DNA from: Candidatus Latescibacterota bacterium | GTDB taxonomy: Bacteria > Latescibacterota > UBA2968 > UBA8231 | Length of the DNA: 64,000 bases | Direction: 5' to 3' | Assembly: GCA_022827835.1 (NCBI GenBank) | Contig: JAJEIO010000020.1 | Location: 22,168-86,167 of the forward strand | Shown here: positions 7,741-14,909 of the stretch, in pieces | Numbering within the stretch: position 1 is the first letter of the stretch | Layout: every line of letters starts with the position of its first letter | The notes under the pieces: model-generated | The model's input: the letters and a program-made list of their open reading frames with translations, nothing else | Databases searched by the model: none | Told to the model about the DNA's origin: nothing | Position numbers and translations under genes: made by a program

Positions 7741-9506
7741 CGTCCGCTGTCGAATACTTGGTCGGCAGCCAAGTCGTAGTAGTCGTCCCGCACACCATCC
7801 GGCCAGCGGATTTCGAGATGCTCTACGTGGGCGCAAGTCCCCAAGCCAAAGTGGAGGCGCGGATCGCTGGCCGACAGGTAGCTGCCGCCAGCGGTGACGG
7901 TCCGCGTCTGCTGGTGGCCATCGCACAGCAGGCGGACGCGGGCACCGGCCACTAGGCCCTCCACCAAGAGCCAATGAGAACGAGGCGGCAGGTCGTTGCG
8001 GTAGAGGGCCGCCGGACCGCTGGCGTGGGTGACCAACAAGTCGAGATCGCCATCGGCGTCGTAGTCGCCATACGCTGCACCACGCGAGACTGCAACCCGA
8101 GCAAAGGCCGGGCCGGCCGCCGCCGACACGTCGCGGAACTGGCCGCCGCTGTTGGCGAAGAGCTGGTCGGGTTGGGCGTAGCGGAGGTCTTCTTCGAGGA
8201 GCTGAATCCGGTCCATAACATGCCCGTTGGCAACGAAGAGGTCGAGGTCAGCGTCGTTGTCCGCATCGAAAAACAGCGTGCCAAAGCCCAAGGGACGCAG
8301 GCTCGGGTCGGCGAGGCCGATAGCATCCCCGCTATCGGTGAAGCGGAGCGCACCATCGTTACGGTAGAGCGTATTGCTCTCGCGCGAGAAGTTGGTGACA
8401 AAAAGATCCGGGTCGCCATCCGCATCAACGTCGCCAGCGGCCACGCCCATGCCAGCCTCGGCTTGGCCATTGCCGTTGTACGCGGCCCCAGCGGCGAGCG
8501 CGATATCGACGAAGGTCCCGCCGTCGTTGCGGTAGAGCGCATTGCGGACGCCGTCATTGGCCACGTAGAGATCCAGGTCGCCGTCCGCGTCAATGTCGCC
8601 AGCCAGCGCCCCCAAGCCCTTGCCAAAGCGATTGAAAACCCCCGCCTGTTCAGTGACATCGACAAAGGTAGCGCCATCGTTGCGGTAGAGCACATCTGGG
8701 ACGCCATTGTAGCGGCGCGGGCTACAATAGGTGCGCAGTGCGAAGGGAATTTTCAGCAGCTCTTTGCGCCGGCGCTTGGGGGTGATGGTGCCACCGCAAA
8801 CGCGGTTGTTGGCCGGGTAGAAATCGAGGTAATTGGCCGCGTAGAGGTCGAGGTCGCCATCGTTATCGCAGTCGAAGAACAGGGCACTGGTACTCCAGCG
8901 CGGATCCCCCACACCGGCTCTTTCGGTAACATCGACAAACGCGCCACCGTCGTTGCGATAAAGAACATTGGGACCGTAGTTGGTGACGTAGAGATCGGGG
9001 TCGCCATCCGCGTCAAAGTCGCCGACGGCCACGCCCATGCCATAGCCAGTATCGCCCGCCCCGGCTGCCCCTTCTACCTCGCGAAACGTCCCGTCTCCCT
9101 CATTGCGGTAGAGTCTATTTCCCCTAGGTGAGTCGGTAGTGGCCGGGGCAACTTGGTACGCGCTCTCATCCACTAGGCCCTTGAAGCTCAGACCGGGCCG
9201 GTAGTCCTTTTCCACCCAGTAGTGGGTCTCGTCGCGGTAGCTGAGATTGATCGGCGGGTATTGGCCGCGCAGATGCGACAAGTCGAACCCATCCACCAAG
9301 TAGATGTCGAGCCAACCATCTTGGTCGTAGTCCAGAAAAGCCCCGCCTGCCCCCATAGTCTCAATGAGAAAGTAATCGCCCGCGGCACCGTTGGTGTAGG
9401 TAAAATCGAGCCCCGCATCCTCGACCACCCGGAACGGACCGGGAATGGCCGGCGGTGCAGGCTTGCAGGCGACGCAGACCAACAGTAGTAGCAACAGACG
9501 AATCAC
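7737..9506 (-). CDS. ASPIC/UnbV lipoprotein with VCBS/FG-GAP repeats (copy 1)
   Basis: A 589-residue exported lipoprotein. I place the start at a GTG (9506) that overlaps the upstream stop by four bases (GTGA). This yields VIRLLLLLLVCVAC, a clean signal with lipobox, whereas the longer track ORF reads through an upstream gene. Seven or so VCBS/FG-GAP repeats follow, each with a calcium-loop motif such as DYDQDGWLD, DFDADGDPD and DIDADGDLD, predicting a beta-propeller. The C-terminal ASPIC/UnbV domain is recognisable (GGSYLSASDPRLHFGLG, then IRWPDG). The family is related to human CRTAC1; the bacterial function is unknown, probably extracellular and calcium-stabilised. Sandwiched between two glycosyltransferase genes with overlaps on both sides, it is evidently co-expressed with them. 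Confidence 0.9.
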   Translation of the reverse strand: MIRLLLLLLVCVACKPAPPAIPGPFRVVEDAGLDFTYTNGAAGDYFLIETMGAGGAFLDYDQDGWLDIYLVDGFDLSHLRGQYPPINLSYRDETHYWVEKDYRPGLSFKGLVDESAYQVAPATTDSPRGNRLYRNEGDGTFREVEGAAGAGDTGYGMGVAVGDFDADGDPDLYVTNYGPNVLYRNDGGAFVDVTERAGVGDPRWSTSALFFDCDNDGDLDLYAANYLDFYPANNRVCGGTITPKRRRKELLKIPFALRTYCSPRRYNGVPDVLYRNDGATFVDVTEQAGVFNRFGKGLGALAGDIDADGDLDLYVANDGVRNALYRNDGGTFVDIALAAGAAYNGNGQAEAGMGVAAGDVDADGDPDLFVTNFSRESNTLYRNDGALRFTDSGDAIGLADPSLRPLGFGTLFFDADNDADLDLFVANGHVMDRIQLLEEDLRYAQPDQLFANSGGQFRDVSAAAGPAFARVAVSRGAAYGDYDADGDLDLLVTHASGPAALYRNDLPPRSHWLLVEGLVAGARVRLLCDGHQQTRTVTAGGSYLSASDPRLHFGLGTCAHVEHLEIRWPDGVRDDYYDLAADQVFDSGR

Positions 9507-10723
9507 TGGCGCAACCCTCGCCGTAGGACCAAACCGTAGAGCGCACACAACAGAGCCACATCGGCCACCCACAGCGCACCCACCCCATTGTACAACCGCC
9601 AACTTGGAAACAAGGCAAAGCAGTACCCACTCGCCAGCACCGCCGAGCACACAACCGGTACTCGCCACAGCCAATGCGCCCGGGCCTCGCCAAGCGCCAT
9701 CCATAACGCCGCTTGGCAAAAGGGCAAGAAGACGAAGTAGTGGGGCCACGAAGTCTGCACCACAAACGGCAAGGCGAGAAATAGCGCCGCCGCGGATAGC
9801 GCCTCCCGATGCGCGATTTTCCGCTTGTGCAACCACCACACCACAACGCTATTGGCGCAAAAGACCAGCACACCTGCGAGCCGCAGCACATCGAGCGTCG
9901 ATTCCCCGAAGCTATACCCCAGCGGCTGCCCCCAGCGGTTGAGTACATGGACAAAATACTGGGTATTAAAATCGCGGAGGAGCCGGGCCGCCTCCGGCAA
10001 CGACTGTGCGGATGCGCGCTCGAAATACCACCAATCCCCAGGTCCCAACAACGCGGCTGGCAGCAGGCAGTAAAATCCCAACAGGCCGATGCCGAAAGCC
10101 GCTAGAAAGCGCCCATCGCGGCGGATAAGAAAATAGACGACAAATGCGCCGGGATAGTACTTGATGCAGGTGACCAGTGCCAACGCGATCCCCCCCAACG
10201 CACTCAGGCCCTGTTGGTGCAGCGCAAACGCCGCCACAACGCCAAGCGTCACCAACACACTGACCTGCCCCCATTTGAAATTGTGCAACAAGGGAAAGGA
10301 AGCCAGCAGCAACAACAAATAAACCAACATGCCCCGCGCGGAGAAGCCGAGTAGATAGCGGCCAGACACGTAATAGAACGCGGCTGCCCACCCCACCTGC
10401 AAAAACCCCCACAAAACAGTCGCCGCCGCCAGCGGCAAGAGCGCCACAAGGCTCAGCCCCAACGCAAAAAACGAGGTATAGTAGTATCCCCGAATGGGCC
10501 ACTTTTCGGCAAAAAGCACCTCGCCCATCGGATAGTAGAAGCGCTGAAAATCGCCAAAGAGCTGCTCGCCGTGGTCGATGGCGTTGACAAACCCATCAAT
10601 CGATCCCCACAGCAGCCAATAGCTGCCAAGAATCAACCCGGCCCCCAGCAAGCCCAGCCCACAACTCCGGTGCGGCTCTTGGTCAAAACCAAGCAAAATA
10701 TCCCCTTTTCTATCGCGTCTCAT
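9503..10723 (-). CDS. GT87/DUF2029-like membrane glycosyltransferase
   Basis: A 406-residue polytopic membrane protein with about 9-10 helices. Near the N-terminus, after helix 1, lies GDFQRFYYPMGEVLF, the 'DF..YY.....' acidic loop expected in GT87 alpha-mannosyltransferases. LLLLASFPLLHNFKWGQVS and ALALVTCIKYYPGAF also match the 'GQ.n......' and 'K.yP...' segments of that family. It likely uses a polyprenyl-phosphate sugar. I prefer the ATG at 10723 (MRRDRKGDILL) over the track start at 10816, because the extra 31 residues are not protein-like and would overlap the divergent gene at 10805. It begins a three-gene coupled operon: its stop overlaps the ASPIC/UnbV lipoprotein start. Confidence 0.75.
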   Translation of the reverse strand: MRRDRKGDILLGFDQEPHRSCGLGLLGAGLILGSYWLLWGSIDGFVNAIDHGEQLFGDFQRFYYPMGEVLFAEKWPIRGYYYTSFFALGLSLVALLPLAAATVLWGFLQVGWAAAFYYVSGRYLLGFSARGMLVYLLLLLASFPLLHNFKWGQVSVLVTLGVVAAFALHQQGLSALGGIALALVTCIKYYPGAFVVYFLIRRDGRFLAAFGIGLLGFYCLLPAALLGPGDWWYFERASAQSLPEAARLLRDFNTQYFVHVLNRWGQPLGYSFGESTLDVLRLAGVLVFCANSVVVWWLHKRKIAHREALSAAALFLALPFVVQTSWPHYFVFLPFCQAALWMALGEARAHWLWRVPVVCSAVLASGYCFALFPSWRLYNGVGALWVADVALLCALYGLVLRRGLRQ

Positions 10724-10804
10724 CGCGTCCGCAACTGACTGGCGGTCTCCAGCGGATATCGATATTTTGAAGCACAAACCACGAAGATATAAGATACCAA
10801 TAAA

Positions 10805-12490
10805 TTGTCCGAACATCCCTTTTCGGCGTGGCGTATCGGCCTCGTTTGTCTTCTAACGGCCTGCGCACCAGCAGAGCAGAGCCTACCCCGCGTTCACTTT
10901 GTGGAAGTAGCCCAACCGGCCGGTCTGACCCTGCGCAATATCTGCGGCAGTCCAGACAAGCGCTACATTGTCGAGGCCAAGGGCGGCAGCCTCGCCGCCT
11001 TTGACTACGATCAAGACGGCGACCTCGACCTCTACATCGTCAATGGATCAACCCTCGAAGGCTTTCCGCCCGAAACCGCTCCCCACAACGCCCTCTACCA
11101 AAATGCCGGTGATGCAACTTTCCAAGATGTCGCCGCGGCTACGGGTGTCGATGACGCGTCTTGGGGTATGGGCGCGGCAGCCGCCGACTACGACAACGAC
11201 GGCGACCCGGACCTCTATGTCACCAACTATGGTGCCAACCGCTTCTATCAGAACGCTGGCAACGGCACCTTCACCGACCATGCCCCGTTGGCCGGCCTCG
11301 ACGATGCCCGCTGGAGTACGGGTGCCGCGTGGAGCGACTACGACAACGACGGCGACCTCGACCTCTACGTGGCGAATTACATCGACTTTGATGTCAACTT
11401 CATCCCCGAGGGAGCCGACGCGGGAATGTGGCGCGGCCTGAACGTCATGTACGGCCCCCGCGGACTGGTCGGCGCGACCGATGCGCTTTATCGCAACGAA
11501 GGCGACGGCACCTTCACCGATGTTACCCAAGCAGCCGGCGTCACCGATCGCTACAAGCGCTATGGCTTTACCCCGCTCTTTAGCGACTTCGACCGCGACG
11601 GCGACCAAGATCTCTTCGTCGCCAACGATGCGGGTCCCAATATGTTCTACCGCAATCAGGGCAATGGCACCTTCGCGGAGGAAGCGCTGGAGGCAGCCGT
11701 GGCCTTGCTCGAAAGCGGCGATGCCCAAGCGTGTATGGGCGCGGCGTCGGCCGATTACGACAACGATGGCGACTTCGACCTCTACGTCACGAACTTCGCC
11801 CTCGACTACAATACCCTCTACCAGAACGATGGCCGCGGCTTCTTCAAGGACGTCTCCGCCACCGCCGGTCTCATTTACCCCACCTGGCCCTTCGTCGGCT
11901 GGGGCACGGGCTTTGCCGACTTTGACAACGACGGCTGGCAAGACCTCTTCGTGGCCAACGGCCACGTCTATCCCCAAGTCGAGCAGCTCGAGCGCGGGGC
12001 CTCCTACCGGCAAAACAACCAACTCTTTCTCAGCGCGGGCAACGGGCGTTTCACCGAGGCCACCGAGACAGCCGGACCGGGTTTTGCCATTGAAGAATCG
12101 AGCCGCGGCGCAGTCCTAGCCGACTTCGACAACGATGGCGATATCGACATTGCCGTCCACAACCTCGACTCGACTCCCTCGCTTTTGCGCAACGATTCAC
12201 CGGCCAGCAACCACTATCTTATCGTCCGCGTCCAAGGCGTCGAAAGCAACCGCGACGGGATCGGTGCTATCGTCACCGTCGAAACCAGCGCCGGTACCCA
12301 GGTCCGCGAAATCCGCGCTGGCAGCAGTTTTCTGGCCCAGGATGATATCCGCGCTCACTTCGGCTTGGGCGGAGAACGCGTGGTGCAACGTCTCGCAGTG
12401 CATTGGCCCAGTGGTCAGGTTGACCTCTTCGCCGACATTCAGGCGGACCGCATCCTCACGGTGCGCGAGGGACAGGGCCTTTCCCCCTGA
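10805..12490 (+). CDS. ASPIC/UnbV lipoprotein with VCBS/FG-GAP repeats (copy 2)
   Basis: A 561-residue lipoprotein starting at a TTG. The signal is RIGLVCLLTAC with lipobox LLTAC. The mature protein opens with FVEVAQPAGLTLRN, typical of the family, then has repeated calcium-loop motifs (DYDQDGDLD, DYDNDGDPD, DYDNDGDLD, DFDRDGDQD, DYDNDGDFD, DFDNDGWQD, DFDNDGDID) predicting a seven-bladed propeller. The C-terminal ASPIC/UnbV domain includes AGSSFLAQDDIRAHFGLGG and VHWPSGQ. It is divergent from the GT87-like gene; about 80 bases (10724-10804) separate them and must contain both promoters. A SUMF1-fold lipoprotein gene follows on the same strand. The function of this secreted family in bacteria is not established. 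Confidence 0.9.
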   Translation: MSEHPFSAWRIGLVCLLTACAPAEQSLPRVHFVEVAQPAGLTLRNICGSPDKRYIVEAKGGSLAAFDYDQDGDLDLYIVNGSTLEGFPPETAPHNALYQNAGDATFQDVAAATGVDDASWGMGAAAADYDNDGDPDLYVTNYGANRFYQNAGNGTFTDHAPLAGLDDARWSTGAAWSDYDNDGDLDLYVANYIDFDVNFIPEGADAGMWRGLNVMYGPRGLVGATDALYRNEGDGTFTDVTQAAGVTDRYKRYGFTPLFSDFDRDGDQDLFVANDAGPNMFYRNQGNGTFAEEALEAAVALLESGDAQACMGAASADYDNDGDFDLYVTNFALDYNTLYQNDGRGFFKDVSATAGLIYPTWPFVGWGTGFADFDNDGWQDLFVANGHVYPQVEQLERGASYRQNNQLFLSAGNGRFTEATETAGPGFAIEESSRGAVLADFDNDGDIDIAVHNLDSTPSLLRNDSPASNHYLIVRVQGVESNRDGIGAIVTVETSAGTQVREIRAGSSFLAQDDIRAHFGLGGERVVQRLAVHWPSGQVDLFADIQADRILTVREGQGLSP

Positions 12491-12529
12491 CCCTTGCGAG
12501 GAATTTTCCCGCCAATTTATTTCGAGCCT

Positions 12530-13330
12530 ATGTTCCGCGCCCTGCTTATCCTTGCCCTGATCCTGCCCGCCTGTAGCCGCGTCCCCGAGTCGCTGACCGT
12601 CGAACTAGCCCCCGGCGTGGCGATGGAGTTCGCCTACATCCCGCCCGGCACCTTCGCCATGGGCGCAGCCCCGGGCGAGGAAGGACCGCTCGACGACAGC
12701 GAGACACCCCAACACCAAGTCGAACTATCGCGCGGATTCTACCTCGCCAAATACGAGCTTACTCAGGCCCAGTGGCGCGCCGTCGTCGGCACTCAACCGT
12801 GGCGTCGGCGTCAGTACGTCAAAGAAGGAGCGCAACACCCGGCCACCTACATCTCGTGGATCGAAGCCGCACATTTCATCCAGCGGCTCAATAAAAAGGC
12901 CGGCAAAACGCTCTACCGCTTCCCCACTGAAGCCGAATGGGAATACGCCTGCCGCGCTGGGACCACCGCGCGCTTCTTCTCCGGCGACGACGAGCAAGCA
13001 CTAGCCGACTATGCTTGGGTCAGCGGCAACTCCTGGGCAGTCGGCGAGAAACACCCCCACGCCGTCGGCCAAAAGACACCCAACGCTTGGGGACTCTACG
13101 ATATGCACGGCAATGTCTGGGAGTGGGTCGCCGACTGGGAGGGGCCATACAGTGCGGATAAACAAATCGATCCCCAAGGTCCGGCCGCAGGAGAGCGCCG
13201 CGTCGGCCGCGGTGGCTCCTTTGGCACCCTAGGGCTGGGCGGACGTTCGGCCTCGCGCTTTTTTAGCCCGCCCGATGCCCGCAGCCCCGATGTAGGAGTC
13301 CGCATCGCCCGCGAAGTCACAGCCGATTAA
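12530..13330 (+). CDS. SUMF1/FGE-fold lipoprotein, lacks the catalytic cysteines of sulfatase activators
   Basis: A 266-residue lipoprotein. The ATG at 12530 gives a clean signal (MFRALLILALILPAC), whereas the track start at 12494 adds 12 residues that spoil it. The rest is a formylglycine-generating-enzyme-sulfatase fold: FAYIPPGTFAMGAAPGEE, KYELTQAQWRAVVG, RFPTEAEWEYACRAG, GLYDMHGNVWEWVADW and a terminal GVRIARE. True formylglycine-generating enzymes have two redox cysteines near the end (GGSY.CH.SYC). Here the matching segment is GGSFGTLGLGGRSASR with no cysteine, so this is more likely a binding or structural homologue than the activator of the sulfatase at 54.8 kb. Its stop overlaps the convergent gene by four bases, so there is no terminator between them. 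Confidence 0.85.
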   Translation: MFRALLILALILPACSRVPESLTVELAPGVAMEFAYIPPGTFAMGAAPGEEGPLDDSETPQHQVELSRGFYLAKYELTQAQWRAVVGTQPWRRRQYVKEGAQHPATYISWIEAAHFIQRLNKKAGKTLYRFPTEAEWEYACRAGTTARFFSGDDEQALADYAWVSGNSWAVGEKHPHAVGQKTPNAWGLYDMHGNVWEWVADWEGPYSADKQIDPQGPAAGERRVGRGGSFGTLGLGGRSASRFFSPPDARSPDVGVRIAREVTAD

Positions 13331-14907
13331 TAGCGTCGATTTTTGAGAATCAATATCGACGGCCCCCGCCGCCAACGCGCTTCTAGCTCGGCCGACACAT
13401 TGGACCAACCCATGGCAAAGGAGCCGAGGACGATGTCCTCGTCGCCGTCGAGGTCCACGTCGCCCACATCCATCGTCAGCCAGCGGCCCGCCAGCACCTC
13501 GTCGAACGTCGTGGGCGCAAACTGCATTCCGCCCTCGTTGCGCAAGTACACGAAGGCTTCTGCGGGCGCGTCAACGTAATCGGCGAAAAAGCCGATCGCA
13601 GCTATATCGAAATCTCCATCTCCATCGAAATCAGCGGCCTGCGCCTTGTAGGCCCCGTTGAGCGGAAAGAAATAGGCCTCTGTGAAGCGATTGCGGCCGT
13701 CGTTGAGATAGAGCCGGACCCCGTGGTACGGTTTGAGTAGCAGCGCGTAGTCGGCGTTGTCGCCGTTGGCAGTGAGCAGGTCGAGATCCCCATCCCCGTC
13801 AAAATCCACCAGACTCAGATGCGCCGCCCCATAGGAAGGCGGCCACTGCACCACATAGGACTCCGCAAAGGTGCCGTCGCCGCGATTGTAATAAATAAAC
13901 ACACCCTCGCGAGCTTGCCCCATTAAAGCGATGATGTCCGGGCGGCCGTCGCCGTTGAAATCGCGCACGTAGTGGCTGATCGCCCCAGGGTACTGATTGA
14001 GCCAGCGCTCCTCGTACCCCCCGCCTTCCTTGGCAATGAAATAGGACAGATGACCCAACAAGTTGCCGAACTCGGAGACGACGATCTCCTCCACCCCATC
14101 GCCGTCCAGATCGGCAAACGACGTAGCAACTGGCCGCGACAAATCCCTCAGCACCCGTTTGCCGACCTGTAGAAAGGCATCGCCCTCCTTGGCCACGGCC
14201 ATCAACTGGCCTTGCGGATCGTCCGACGGGAACGGCGAGCCGATTGAGGTAACCCAGATAGTCCCTTCGCGCCAGTCGATATCGGTCGGAGTCAGGTTGA
14301 GCCTCAGCTTCTGCACGAGCTGACCCTGACCATCGAGGATCGATACCGAGCGCTCGCGCGAGTCCCCTGCGTAAATTCGCCCCTCATGGATCGCCACGAG
14401 CGTCGTAAAGGGACTTTCGACGCGATACTCTGGTATCAAGACGTCAAATTGATCCAAGTCGCGGCCGATCGCGGTCCGCGTCCCCTGGGGCAAGGGCTGT
14501 TCCGGCGCGGCCTGCAGATAGTATTCGACAATCGGTGCCCAAACCTCCACCGGGATCAACGGCTCTTGGGGATAGATGCCCGGTTGCTCGTCCTCCCGTT
14601 GATACTTCTTAGGTGGCAAGCCCGCCAGTTCCTGCGGCAAACCGAGGATTTTGGCCAATGTCGGCAGCACCCACTCGCGCAGCGTCGTCCGGTCCAGCAA
14701 ATCAGGCTCGGCGAAGACGTGGCAACTCTGGCAGTACAACTTGGCCAGACGGCGGCCCTCGCTATCGGTGGAATCGGGCGGCTGGAAGTGCAGAGGGTGG
14801 ATCAGTTCGAGATCTATGGCAGTAGGTGGCGGCGCGGAGTCTGTGTCCGGTTCTTGGCAGCCGCATAGCACGAAGATCAGACAGACTATCCGCGTCAGAG
14901 CCGTCAT
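13327..14907 (-). CDS. VCBS-repeat lipoprotein with a single heme-c binding motif
   Basis: A 526-residue lipoprotein. I choose the ATG at 14907 (MTALTRIVCLIFVLCGC), three bases after the stop of the A-type gene; the track uses a TTG six bases earlier. After the signal comes a region of about 100 residues with one CxxCH motif (YCQSCHVFAEPD, cysteines near 59 and 62), the signature of covalent heme attachment, followed by RTTLREWVLPTLAKILGLP. Residues of about 150-520 form a propeller with calcium loops (DLDGDGVEE, DFNGDGRPD, DFDGDGDLD, DVDLDGDED). There is no ASPIC/UnbV tail. The layout resembles periplasmic or extracellular redox sensors or enzymes, but the distal heme ligand is not obvious. 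It is the last gene of its operon. Confidence 0.82.
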   Translation of the reverse strand: MTALTRIVCLIFVLCGCQEPDTDSAPPPTAIDLELIHPLHFQPPDSTDSEGRRLAKLYCQSCHVFAEPDLLDRTTLREWVLPTLAKILGLPQELAGLPPKKYQREDEQPGIYPQEPLIPVEVWAPIVEYYLQAAPEQPLPQGTRTAIGRDLDQFDVLIPEYRVESPFTTLVAIHEGRIYAGDSRERSVSILDGQGQLVQKLRLNLTPTDIDWREGTIWVTSIGSPFPSDDPQGQLMAVAKEGDAFLQVGKRVLRDLSRPVATSFADLDGDGVEEIVVSEFGNLLGHLSYFIAKEGGGYEERWLNQYPGAISHYVRDFNGDGRPDIIALMGQAREGVFIYYNRGDGTFAESYVVQWPPSYGAAHLSLVDFDGDGDLDLLTANGDNADYALLLKPYHGVRLYLNDGRNRFTEAYFFPLNGAYKAQAADFDGDGDFDIAAIGFFADYVDAPAEAFVYLRNEGGMQFAPTTFDEVLAGRWLTMDVGDVDLDGDEDIVLGSFAMGWSNVSAELEARWRRGPSILILKNRRY

Positions 14908-14909
14908 CG

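Noticed and set aside
7974-9131. 385-codon plus-strand ORF opposite the ASPIC/UnbV gene
   Set aside because: It is the antisense shadow of repeated calcium-loop codons; its translation is a low-complexity VEVAIVI-type repeat with no start signal, and the minus-strand gene is unambiguous. The same applies to 11048-12022 (minus) and 53209-53619 (minus).
8000-14000. Many short near-repeated DNA segments suggesting a CRISPR-like array
   Set aside because: They are in-frame VCBS calcium loops inside coding sequence, with variable spacing and no conserved repeat-spacer unit.
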